The notes beneath the pieces were generated by a model. The model searched no databases, was not told where the DNA came from, and saw only the letters and a list, made by a program, of their open reading frames with translations. 64,000 nt of DNA from Polytrichum commune (Eukaryota; Streptophyta; Polytrichopsida; Polytrichales; Polytrichaceae), in assembly GCA_950295325.1 (NCBI GenBank), contig OX485806.1, positions 21,826,001-21,890,000 of the forward strand. The letters are read 5' to 3'. The position numbers were made by a program, and so were the translations under genes. Within the stretch, counting starts at the first letter, position 1. The number at the start of each line of letters is the position of its first letter. Below, one piece after another: positions 53,295 to 64,000 of the stretch.

Positions 53295-56080
53295 TTAAGT
53301 CGAGTCGGTGCAAACTGGAGCATCCTTCGAAGCTTCCTTCTTAGCTTGGGTGGAATCCAGTCCAAGAGCCTCGAGAAGGGCAGCGTTTGAAGGCTGGTCA
53401 CCAAAGTCCTTTTGGCGGTAGTCTAAGAGCATCTCTCCCCCTTTTGCCATCACAAATGTGGCTCCAAGCTGCCTGTAATCATAACACGGCCACAACAACA
53501 ACAACGTTGGCATCTAGTAATTGGAAACACATACTCTTTGGGATCCATGAACCAAATTCTAAGTTGTACTTGCTTATGCCACCATCGCCACCATCACCAA
53601 CCATCAGCCTATTAGGCAAGAGCCTTGTGAACTTTTTCAAAATTTTAGTGTCGTATTTTGATTGCAAGTTTAGCCTCTGATCTTAACAGCCATGTTAAGA
53701 TGATCCAATTGCAGCCCAAGTTGCAGTTAATGTTAACTCCTGGCAGTAGCATAAGGTATGTGGGTGTTATTCAGTTCGCTTTTCATGTTCTCTGACTTCT
53801 ACCAATTAGATTTACACAACGAAACTTGTGTTGAATTAGAAAATCTGCAATGAAGCATCAACAAGAATCAGACCTCCCCTGATTCAGTTATGGTTATCAG
53901 AAGTGTGTGTTAGTTGATTCTTTCACTAAATACATAGGTCCTCCCAATTGTGGTCACTATTTAGTGTGGAATAGTTATTGAAATTTGAAAGCACTGTCCA
54001 ATCTCTTTCAAACATGTGTCCTTATGGTGTTTGTTCTTTGATCCTCACTGAACCACACACCAGTCAAATATAGGTGTCCAATTACGAAAAGTAACCAAAT
54101 AAGGCCTGGATACCTTGAAGCAGCTCCTATGGTCACAGTAATGATTCTCAGTAATATTCTTTCAAAGGTTTTTGGGCCAATGCCACATGCTCATCTCACA
54201 CATGTAGTCCATAGATACCATAAATCTTCATTGCCCACCGATTATTGAGAGAGACAACCCCTAAAGTCCTTTGACTCTCAATTCTTGAGAGTAAGAAGGA
54301 AGTTGCCTTACTATCAATAATCAATGGGCAGCTATAAGGATTAGGAAAACATATGGGCTTTGTGGATGGAATGAGCGCGTGGTCTTGCCTTTTCTGTTTT
54401 TTAAACCTAGAAAGCTGATTATGGAGAGAATCATTTTCTAGTGACCATAAGAGTTGAGCTTAGAGAGGCATCAACTATGCGAAGTGCTAATAGAACCTAC
54501 TGCAATGTATGTAAAAGTTGAACAAAGAGAAACTGTGGTGAGAATAGAAGAGGGGGAAAACGAAAATAACCATACCTGCCATCTCCTTGAAGGTTGCCAG
54601 GAGTGTCTCTTGTTTTCTTTTCAGCTTCCTTGACATTTTTGTTGGCAAAGAGCATCATGAATGTCCCCATCCAGCCCACCTTTGTCAGCGCCAAGGCATT
54701 GTGGATCTTCTTCCCATTGTCAATATACAGCTCGCTCTTCCAGAATTTTTTCTCCTCAAATTCCTCCAAACCAAATTTCTCAAGTCCTGCTCATCCTCGG
54801 CAGTAAAAGCTCATAAAGTTATATTGGTACAACTCTCTCTCCCTCTCTCTCTGGGTCTCATACTCGTACCCAGGGAGGTCAGCCTGTGTATGAACCACGT
54901 GCAAAATATAGGGTGGACTAGAATCCAAAGGAGGAAAATTTATAAAACAATCAACATACATATTGGGTACTAGAAATTCATTTGAGAAAATATTTGGTAT
55001 ATTCCCAAGAATATCCATCAAATTTATGGAATATCCCATGAATATGAGCATTACTTAATAGCCCCTTGGACAATACCCCTTCATCGCACGTGGTTCATAT
55101 CCCTACAAGGGAGTGACCCCCCCACGCTCGCTACAAGAAAGCCGCAAGGCATGGTAGGAATTTTCAGTGAGTTGGAAACCGAAGAACAGCACCATCTTCC
55201 AAGACAAACCATGGAAAATCTGCCTAAAAAGTGCCTAGAAAATATGCCTAGCAAAGGCATTTCTGTGCAGAAACTCTTGATAGGATCTGAATAGTTTGTA
55301 CCATATAACCGAAGGTGCTTACATACTAAGGCTTTGACTGAATCTTCTTGTACACTAAATGAATTTATGGTAACTACTCAAGAACAACAATTTGCTTGAT
55401 AGGCGGACTAACCTCTTCTATATGTCTTCCTTTTGATCTAGAAGTCAGTCATGATTAGGATTGGTGACTTAGGTAATAAAAACATGACATGATTGCGAGC
55501 AGAATTTCAATGGCAATCTGATATCATGGTAGTCAAAATGTTACCTATCCCCACAACCCGGACGTTGTTGGCTTCCAGTTGAGGCAGAATTTTGGCCATC
55601 TCTACAGCATGTCCCCGGCAAAGCTGGCATCCAAACCGTCGGAGCAAGTGGATCACCACTGGCTGAGAGCAGACAGAAAGAAAAGTTTAAGAAAAACAAC
55701 AAAAAAAACATGGTAATATTCTTATCCCAACAAACTCACTCACAAAAGACTTGCAAATAAAGACAGTTAAGTTTTGTGAGTAGTTATGCCCTACATACAA
55801 AATCTAAATATGGGTGTCTTTACAAAGAATGTCACCGTCTTTCTTCTTTACATGAACAACTTCGGTGTTTGAGTAAAGAAAGGTAGTATGGGCATTGCAT
55901 GTCCAGGAGTTTTCAGAGCCTCAGAAAGAAAGAGTCACAGAAAGATTCAGAATATGCCACCTGCTTCTCCCAGAAGGTGCCTAATTTTGCACTTGAAGCA
56001 TCTCCAGGGCCTCGAATTTTCTCCACCTCGATGTCTTTAATGGCTTCTGCCACTACTCGTGACCCTTTCTCTGTTCCCAT
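53295..56080 (-). CDS. PRXL2-like (FAM213/AhpC-TSA-like) thioredoxin-fold protein, four coding exons, 208 aa
   Basis: Exons: 56080-55961, 55662-55545, 54786-54576, 53472-53295, with GT/AG borders and consistent phases (627 nt). The second exon encodes the thioredoxin-like core VVIHLLRRFGCQLCRGHAVE, whose C-x-x-C (Cys52 and Cys55) is the likely redox centre. The third has FWKSELYIDNGKKIHNALAL, close to the ELYLD..K..Y box of the PRXL2/FAM213 family. The last has LGATFVMAKGGEMLLDYRQK, like the family's C-terminal GG..V...G..L..HR block. The presumed role is a redox or peroxiredoxin-like activity; the substrate is not inferable. An acceptor directly upstream (TTGCAG at about 56083-56088) implies a non-coding first exon, probably near 57040-57190. 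The Mutator-like element lies immediately upstream. Confidence 0.85.
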
Positions 56081-56082
56081 AG

Positions 56083-57192
56083 CTGCAACCAACAAAAGAA
56101 AAAATTGGATGTCTTAATATGAGGACCTCAAACTTCAGCACCAAGGAACACAATCATAGTTACCAATTTTCTCCATGTCGTCATAGCAAAATTCAAACAT
56201 ACTCACAGACACTCACAATTTTTTCCCTCTCATTAACCCCCAGCACCTCAGCTCCAAAACACATAGGAGAACCTCCCAAGAAGTAAGATGCACTCGCTTC
56301 CAAGAACAACATAACCTCCAAAACCAAAACTGCCAGCAGATACTCGCAATCACAGACACTCCTCACAAATGTTTCCCTCTCACGGACCCCCAGCAGCTAA
56401 GTTACAAAACACACAGGAGAACCTCCCAAGAACCAAGATGCACTTGCTCCCAACAAAAATGCAAGCAGATGCTGCAAATTTTGATTCCACTGGCTCCAAC
56501 TTTTCTATGTATTGCAAAACCAAAAGACCGGCCATGTCGTCACAGAAATTCAAACATGCCCACAAATCTTTTCCTCTCAAACCAAGCGGAGCTCAACCAT
56601 CCAGGAGTACCTCACAAGCACCATGTAATTTGATTGCATCCAAGAACAGCATAATCTCCGAAACTGAAATGTAGGCACGTTCTACCAGTCTTTTTTATTT
56701 CCATTGCCTCGAACTTTTCCCTTACGTTGCAAAAGCAAGAGACTGCCTACAAAAGTGGCCACCACCCACAGGCAGTCTCTGCGAGGTAGCCGTCACCCGC
56801 CTCACCGCAGTCCCCACCCAGCTCACCATCCTCACAAAAAACTCACAAAAACTCACAAAGAATCACAAAAAGAATTGAAAAACCAATGTCACGTGTCTTG
56901 TTCTTGTTCTTGCTCTTGTTCTTGAAAATGGCAGGCTATCTGAAACAGCCAAAGGTCGTGCTAACGGCTTCACCATCTGAAGTGCGAACTGGATCAAATA
57001 GCATTGAGAAAGTATTGAGAAAACATAGACCTTTGCAGCGCAGTGGATAAAGAGAGAGCTGATTCAGAAGCGCAGAGTTGAAAAGATGGAGTTGTGGTGG
57101 TGGAATGTGGCAATTTGGAGGTGCAAGCTTGAGGATTTTATACGAGAGAGAAGAGAGAGGGAGAGAGCACTAAGCTTATGCGCATCCACACC
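56083..57192 (-). promoter_or_regulatory. 5' intron and probable 5' UTR exon/promoter of the PRXL2-like gene
   Basis: On the minus strand a pyrimidine-rich tract and CAG precede the coding exon. A candidate donor, CAAAG then GTCTATG, lies near 57035. The stretch 57040-57190 would hold the leader. The exact transcript start is not visible. Repeated phrases (for example CTCCAAAAC...AACCTCCCAAGAA near 56255 and 56400) occur in the intron. Confidence 0.5.
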
Positions 57193-57201
57193 AGTGAGTG
57201 G
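57193..57201. repeat. 9-bp TSD of the MULE, left copy (AGTGAGTGG)
   Basis: It matches AGTGAGCGG at 63013-63021 in 8 of 9 positions and abuts the TIR ends. Confidence 0.85.
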
Positions 57202-57445
57202 CCCTGTCACTAGGGCGCTCCATAGAACCAAGGGCAGAGTGCACCCGGGCCATGGATGCGCCCCGGGACGGTGGACGGCCGGGATTCGGGCGGGCAGCGG
57301 GCCCTGCCAGGGCTGCGGGCAGGTTGCGGGCCCCGGGCACAGAGGGAGGGAGACGGGGGAAGGGGGGGCTGACGCCCCCCACTTGGGCACCAATGACAGG
57401 GGAGCGCCGGCAGTTAATTACAGATTTCCCCTGTTTCAGGGGTTT
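57202..57445 (+). repeat. Left TIR of the MULE
   Basis: Strongly GC-rich (CCCGGGCC, GGGCGGGCAGCGGG). It ends at about CAGGGGTTT. Frames read across it on either strand are composition artefacts. Confidence 0.92.
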
Positions 57446-57938
57446 CGCCAGTGGGATCTCAACCGGTTATGCCCAAAAATCTCCCCCATCACTGCTTCAC
57501 ACATGAGATTGCGAGCCGGGAGTACTTGGACACTTGGACTACCGTTCTCCTCTTCAATATGACGCGTTTGGGAAACACAAAAGAAGGCACACGATCAAGA
57601 TGTCGTTCTTTCATTAATATGACATTTGGCGTAAATTTGTTGTATTATTGAGGGAATACAAAAACATAAGTAATATAAGCTTCAAAATAGATACAACGTT
57701 TTAAGCAATATAGATGGTATGAAACAATATCTCATAACTCCACACAAATATAAATATTCCCAATAATTCTTGAAATAAGAGTTCAAATTTATTTGGTGTT
57801 GCCTACCCAAGTTGGCAAGGATTATCTAGATTTCTACTAACTTTTGAAAACTACCAATTTCATCAAAACCAAAATATCAAGAGTTTTTCAAAAAATGACT
57901 AGACAACAATGGTACATGATATTTACCAACCGACAAGG

Positions 57939-60900
57939 TTAAGCAAAACGAATATATTCATCCGGTAAGGTTATTCCAGATATGGATTTCCCACTGTGCT
58001 CAATAAGAAGGGTGTAAGATTGTGCATCTTTCCCTTCATTCGAGAAATTGTAGGTGACTAATTTTCCTAATTCCCATACATTGGCATTCTCGTTGTAAAG
58101 CTCGACCATTTGCCCAACATAAGAACCGTCCATTCCAATGGAACCGGTGTGAGATTCGCCCCGTATAATTGTATTTCCACAATTATGGCAATCCTTACAC
58201 TGCTCCCCATCGCACAACAAATTGTGATCTCCACAAACCCGACATTTTTGTTTGTACAATTTAGGGAGTTGCATCCGCTTTCGCTTTCGAGCCATAGATT
58301 GTCGTCGCCGAGCCTCCATTGTTGTTTCAGGTCGTGCCAATGCAGTGCTTCTAATTATTGGTGGTCCTACATAAGATAAGATTGGAATCAATAAAAATAT
58401 ATTATTATTATTAATTTATTTAATATAAATCTTCACTTATTTCATAACAACATTATTTTATTTGATAATAATTTTAAACTTATAACTAAAAAAATTATTC
58501 ATAATATAGAAAAATTATAATTATTTGAATATACCTTCAATTTATTTTAAAAAATATATAATTAGTTTGATTGGATTTATATAAAATTGACATTGATTTT
58601 ATTCATTTAATTACAATATTAATTTATTTCATTTGATTAAAAATACAGTTAATCTGATAAAATATCTAATTTATTTCATAAAATATTAAATTTATATGAT
58701 AAGATATTTTATTAAATTTAATTGATAAAATATGTAATTTATTTTATAAAATTTATAACTTATCTGATTAAAAACCATTTTATTTGATAAAATATCTAAC
58801 TTATTTGATACAATATCCGATTTATTTGATTTTAAATCTATATTATTATGTAAAATATATAATTTATTTGATAAACTATCTAGTTATTCTAATAATATAT
58901 ATTTATTTGATAAAATATATATTTTTTATTAAAAACAACCTTAATTATGTTCACATTCATTTTAAAATAATATGAAGATATTATTATTTATTTAATAACA
59001 ATATTAATTTGTTTAATAACAATATTAATCTATTTCATAACCATTTAAAACAATTCCATAACAATTTTAATGGAGCATATTAAATTAGAAGTACCTGATG
59101 CTTGTGAGGGGTTTATGTTTCCACTTGAACCAGCTACATCCTTGTTTTTGGGATTCCATGGCCTCCCATGCCCAAACCTGGTCCTTGATACATTCGCTTG
59201 AACTGAAGCGATACTACTACCAGCGCGAGGCAAAGAAATACGTCTAGGAATTAATTGAGGGTTGAAGGCAAATTGAAGATCTCTTTTTAGGTCATTCAAC
59301 CTTCTAATTGCGTTTTCTACATGTTCTAGTCCTATGTTTTTCATCTTATCAGTTGTGAAATAATCTCGACCCAACTCATTATATAAATCATTTAGCTTCT
59401 CCAAACGAACTTGGGTATGAGGATGAGCCTCCACTTCGGTTGTTTCTACTTGTATCACACTAAGGCTATCGTCTCGTTCACCAATATCATCAATTGCTGG
59501 AGGTAGAGGGTTAATTTCAGGGCTAGGTGGAGGAGAAACCACGTCATCTTCTTCCACATCGTCTAAATTGTTTACAAATCCACCTTCTTCAACAAACAAT
59601 ATGCGCTTCAAATATGTGAATTCCTCATCCACCAACTTCCTCACAGCAAGAAGATGTTTGCAAATAGAGACTCTATCTTCACACTCACAACACTCAGTGC
59701 CCAAATTCACTGCATACCATCGCTCATGTATTGTTTGGCTACGAATAAGAAATTCCATACCAACATCATCGATAACTTCAAGGTTTCTTGAAGGATCAGC
59801 CTTAATCCTTTCTACCATGGCGTTAGCATTCTGCATGCGGGCTGTAAATTGTCTATCTTTTCCCCTTGTTGAATACTTTCGTGAATCACTTAGTGCATTG
59901 ACATGCATGTAGTGCTCTATCAGTGTCCCACCACCAACTCTAAGGCCCGTTCCAGGTTGTCCTACACATCAAAGACAATAAAAGTTTATAATAATTAGAA
60001 TATTATGAAAATCAATATTACATATGTATGTTATTAATTAATTGATAATTCATATATTATTCAAATATTCAAATCAATCACATACCTATAAGTGCCCAAA
60101 TTAGTTGATCCAATCGTCGATTGACTTTCTTATCGAGCAAAGTATATTTTATGAAATGCCATAATCTTTCCACAAGATTTGTTGTATTCACAAATCCATG
60201 CTCGTATAGACGGTTGAATCGTGGCCACATACCACGCCACTTGCAGTTTCCCGCCCATCCAGTCGCAACATTGTTCAAAACAAGTTTTTCGCTTGCCCAT
60301 GTGATTTTGAATTCAGCGTATTTTGTATTGAACTGGGTCTCGGTGAGGCATTCCAAAAGGCCGCACATATCACGATAAAGTTGAGTTCTCTTATCAACAG
60401 TCACATGAGACACAAGATGTTCCATCCACGCCTTTTTAACATGAAACCAACACAACAATAATTTGCATTTGATTTGCTCACCACCTGTGATATTGTTCAC
60501 CCAACACCATGGATCCTCGTTGATCACTGTTGTGAAAGCGTTAAACTCTGTTGTGCTTTTGTCAATAACTATTGCATTGGGTCTAACAGGTCCCATTCTC
60601 TCAAAGACTGCTCGCAAAGTAATCCTCAATGCTGTTGCCTCATGACCTGCTTGATAATCATTAGAACAAAGCATCAAGAAAATGGGCATACCGTATCCGC
60701 GATTATTGGGACACATTGCAGCATACAACGGCAACCCATATTGGTTGGTCTTGAACGTACTGTCAATTGCCCAAGCCGAGTTTGGAGTAATTTGAATAGC
60801 CAGCTCCCGCATCCAATCGTTTTGTATGACTAAAACAAAAGGACGTTTCTCTGGGTCTTCATTGTCTGGATCGTAAGCTTGAAAATAAATGACTACGCCG

Positions 60901-62468
60901 TTTTCCTTCCAACTATCTAATTGGCTGTGTATGTTGGCCCAATCATCGTCCTTTACTTGTCCACCTTTTTGCATAGAGTATGCCAAATTAGAAACCTCTT
61001 TTGGTGTAGGAAAAAACCTATAAGAAACTCTTTCATGAGGCTCAACTTGTTCTTGTAAAATAGGCGCCCTACTTCGAGCTGCAACAACTGCTGAATTCAC
61101 CTTATTCATGTTTTGCAAGTTTTCTTGGAGATGATGAATGGCCAGAGGGTGGAGAGGCAAGAAGAACACGTCCTCAATTGAACCAGGAACATGTCCAGAG
61201 TGTCCTTTGTGAAGATGGATCTGTAATATATCTCAACATCAAAATATGCAATAAAAATTATTCAAATTAAAAAGAAATATATAAATTTAGTTATACAAAT
61301 ATGCTTAAAAAATAAAGAATTCAAATGAGGTTAGCAATATTACCTCTACATCTCTGTCGTTATTTGTTGGATGCACAATCTTGATGAGGAACTCACATCC
61401 AGCATATCTTGTTGTACTATATTGTCGAATTTTTGAGGTGGGTAAAACAAGTGAAGTTTCATTTGTCCTTCTTTTTTTTCCATCCCGAAAATAGCCGCCC
61501 CGACTACACCGATATACAGTAACTCTTGCGGGAAAAGGGGTGGCAGTAACGATATACTCATGATTAAGTTTCAAGTGGACCTAATATTCATAACAATGCC
61601 AACATATAAGATTATCAATATATTTAAATAAAATACTAATATACTAGAATCAAATACATAAAGAATCTAACAATGTATTGAATTATGATGAAAAGAATAA
61701 ATATAATATTACCTTATGCTCAAAAATGAGCTCTTTCAATCTTTCGTCTAGATAATTGGTTGGCACACGAATGACCTCATCGTAGTGATATTTTTTTCGC
61801 TTTATTGGGCTGGGACGTTTCTTTGCAGAGCACATAGAACATTGAAGGCAAATTTCTCTAATGTATTTGTGCGGGATTCCATAGTGAGAAGATCCTACGA
61901 GCCACCCTTTTGAATTGATAATATTTTGGGTAGCATTCATTCCATGATGTGGAATTTTACTTGTATGGGCTTCAAACACAATATTCTCACACTCTTCAAG
62001 AAAAGGAATAACAAGGTGAGAAATGTTAACATTCTTATGAAACAGTCTCAAGTGGTTATTGTGTTGTGCTACACGTAGGCTATTCTCTAGTTTCCTCCAT
62101 TTTTTCAATGCCTCTCGATGGGTAACAACTAATGACAAATTGGGTTTGGCAAATGATGGTTCTACACTCAATACCCCCTCACCAGTGGCCTCAATTTCAT
62201 GTTGAAGACATGAAATCATGTAGCTATATGATCGCTCTGAAAAAATATGAAAAGTTCGTGAAACAAATTGTGAAATTTGTAGATGAGTATCACCTTCTGG
62301 ACTACTGACATCTCCAAGCTCTTGCACATTACCGTCAACTACGTCTTCATCAATGAAGACATCGTAGTCTATGTCAATATCCTCGTTATCAAGGATATTG
62401 TCTTCAATTACCTCGTTCATTTCTACTTCTACGTCTTCAACAACATCGTAACCTTTCGTACCCTCCAT
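57939..62468 (-). CDS. MULE transposase with SWIM zinc finger, five exons, ~1140 aa
   Basis: Exons: 62468-61713, 61580-61344, 61220-60086, 59961-59095, 58366-57939, with GT/AG borders and phases 0, 0, 1, 1. There is no stop or frameshift. An in-frame ATG at 62481-62483 would add five residues. The N-terminal region is acidic. The MULE/DDE core is in exon 3: WAIDSTFKTNQYGLPL (first Asp), NAIVIDKSTTEFNAF (second Asp) and the CWFHVKKAW box. Exon 4 has the SWIM finger CCECEDRVSICKHLLA (C-x-C...C-x-H). Exon 5 encodes a basic segment and a Cys cluster, CRVCGDHNLLC...CKDCHNCG, a possible zinc-binding tail. It catalyses cut-and-paste transposition of this element and perhaps of non-autonomous relatives. 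Confidence 0.88.
58367..59094 (-). repeat. Extremely AT-rich intron with degenerate ATTTGATAAAATAT repeats
   Basis: The fourth transposase intron is almost wholly A and T, with many variants of TTATTTGATAAAATAT. Splice sites GTAC (59091-59094 side) and TAG (58367-58369 side) frame it. AT-richness aids plant intron splicing. Confidence 0.75.
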
Positions 62469-62769
62469 TGCAAGAAAAAACAATAATTGGACACAAAAAA
62501 ATCAAATAGTTGGACACAAAACAACGAGAATTAAAAAATAATGATGGAAGTTTGGAATTCTTGCAAGAACTTAAAGCTTAAGCGGTTATGTAATCAAAAT
62601 TATTTTTAACATAGCTTTTATTTTTTGTCTTTTATATTTGTATTTTTGAGTTTGCCTATCCTAAAAGTAAAAGCTACTTAAGTTAACGGTCTAACGGTAG
62701 ACTCGATAATTTCCTCTTAAACTGATCGGTCATTTTCCTGCAGTCTTGAACTTCAACTGGTTATTTCTG

Positions 62770-63012
62770 AAACCCCTGAAACAGGGGAAATCTGTAATTA
62801 ACTGCCGGCGCTCCCCTGTCATTGGTGCCCAAGTGGGGGTGTCAGCCCCCCCTTCCCCTGTCTCCCTCCCCCTGTGCCCGGGGCCCGCAGCCTGCCCGCA
62901 GCCCTGGCAGGGCCCGCTGCCCGCCCGAATCCCGGCCGTCCACCGTCCCGGGGCGCATCCATGGCCAGGGTGCACTCTGCCCTTGGTTCTATGGAGCGCC
63001 CTAGTGACAGGG
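62770..63012 (-). repeat. Right TIR of the MULE
   Basis: Inverse of 57202-57445 with a handful of substitutions, for example in a G run and CCCTGG versus CCCGGG. Confidence 0.92.
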
Positions 63013-63021
63013 AGTGAGCGG

Positions 63022-64000
63022 CTTCTCCGAAGATGTCTGCTAAAGTTAGTGGGCCGCCACTACCTTAGTTATGGTAGTTAGTGGGGGTGTCTTTAGGCTC
63101 CTTACTACTAGTGTGTCTCCAACAATCACGGTTAAGTTATTCTTCCAATCGGACTTCGGCCTCTCATAACATTCATTAGTATGATATACCCCGGATGTGT
63201 TCTCCATACTAAAGAATGTTATGAGACCTAAAAATGAACAATTAATGTTCATAGAATCAATGTCATTGGACTTTCCCTCCCTCATGATCGAAATAGTGAA
63301 ACTGTGCCACCGGTTTTGAAACTGAGCCTTAGTCACTCAAACTTAAACGCAAATAACATGTTTTCATGAATTATTGCTATTGAATCCATGAAAACTTGAG
63401 TTAGAACTCGGAGCCCAGCATACAGGTTCAAGTTGCTGAGGGATGTTTTTTGGGGAAGAGTTGCATCAGCGTGTCCTTACCCTCAAAGTTCAGATATCTT
63501 TCAGTTTTTTAATGTTCACCTAATATGAAAGATAGGCAACTTTTAAAGTTCTTAAATGTTGTATTTGAAAATCAAGTGGCCAAAGAATTTAAAGAATATA
63601 CTCATTCTTCTCCTCAAATGGTGATCAATAAGAATTCGTGATATACGAATGTATGGATTTTATGGGTGGAATGAGAGCTTCTAGGATTGGCATCAAACAC
63701 TTTGAAAGACAATACCGTTGATAATCATTTTACGGTGATTGTTGGGCATGTTCTTATTATGTTTTATTAGCATGAGCCTAACAAATAACTTTGCCTTTGA
63801 AAATGGTCCATTAGCAAGTTATGGATATCGGTTCACCACATTAATAATAAGCTCACATGCAACATATCTTGAAAGAGTGAATTGAGAATCTACAACATGC
63901 AATGATTTGTGACTAAAATTGACTTCATCCACTTTAATGTAGGTCATTGTTCAAATTGGTTTGGGTTGTGCAACACTTGGTACGTTACTACCATAGAGGA
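63022..64000. other. AT-rich spacer right of the MULE
   Basis: No gene, RNA or repeat family is recognised. It is the continuation of the pre-insertion locus, upstream of the PRXL2-like gene. Confidence 0.5.

Larger units (their letters stand above)
57202..63012 (-). mobile_element. Autonomous Mutator-like element (5811 bp) with ~244-bp TIRs
   Basis: The termini CCCTGTCACTAGGGCGCTCC (left) and its inverse (right) bound long TIRs at 57202-57445 and 62770-63012, differing at only a few positions. A 9-bp TSD with one mismatch flanks them. The element encodes a complete multi-exon transposase on the minus strand. High TIR similarity, the TSD and the uninterrupted coding sequence point to a recent insertion, possibly still active. 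Confidence 0.92.

Noticed and set aside
57086-57562. Plus-strand frames across the GC-rich block (and 62730-63081)
   Set aside because: They are translations of the MULE TIRs; the same frames appear at both ends because the TIRs are inverted copies.
1-64000. tRNA or other small RNA genes
   Set aside because: No tRNA A/B box plus cloverleaf was recognised by eye. A dedicated scan (for example tRNAscan) would be decisive.

Overview
The window is nuclear DNA from a land plant. It carries an intact TWISTED DWARF 1 (FKBP42) orthologue with plant-type introns, next to a peroxiredoxin-like gene, and is otherwise mostly nested transposable elements. The mix of elements (a restriction-like-endonuclease non-LTR element, a Ty3/gypsy element with its own cytosine methyltransferase domain, a gene-carrying TIR element) is unusual for a compact angiosperm genome. 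A fern, gymnosperm or other large-genome plant lineage fits better. The species cannot be named from the sequence.

Layout. 1-2274 is AT-rich repeat-derived spacer. 2275-42614 is one transposon nest in five layers, readable from target-site duplications (TSDs). (i) The outermost layer is a non-LTR element. Its 5' end (25S-rRNA-like leader, structured UTR, reverse transcriptase) is at 2275-4535 and its 3' end (end of a restriction-like-endonuclease-type domain, hairpin-rich 3' UTR) is at 41532-42614. (ii) Inside it is a Ty3/gypsy element (about 4536-41531) encoding gag, protease, a C5 DNA methyltransferase domain, RT, RNase H and part of integrase. (iii) Its RT is split by an L1-type LINE on the minus strand (13424-40313) with a perfect 17-bp TSD. 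A solo LTR (5779-7462) sits in its 5' region. (iv) The LINE, about 8.2 kb once later insertions are subtracted, is split by a 1.94-kb solo LTR (16542-18482), an 8.86-kb TIR DNA element (20171-29028) and two LTRs of one family (31262-33072 and 33859-39958). (v) The last of these is split by a gag-only LTR element of the same family (34228-38603).

The 8.86-kb TIR element holds an inverted satellite array whose units each centre on a palindrome, plus a decayed gene resembling beta-class DNA N6/N4 methyltransferases. The nest therefore contains two unrelated DNA-methyltransferase-like genes on two classes of mobile element.

42615-48008 is repeat-derived spacer containing a second, empty copy of the sequence into which the nest was inserted. 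48009-51986 (minus) is the seven-exon FKBP42/TWD1 gene. 53295-56080 (minus) is a four-coding-exon PRXL2-like gene. 57202-63012 is an apparently intact Mutator-like element with about 244-bp TIRs, a 9-bp TSD and an uninterrupted five-exon transposase of about 1,140 residues, inserted just upstream of the PRXL2-like gene. 63022-64000 shows no gene. The two host genes have no obvious functional link. Exon and domain calls come from reading the sequence; no database search was possible.
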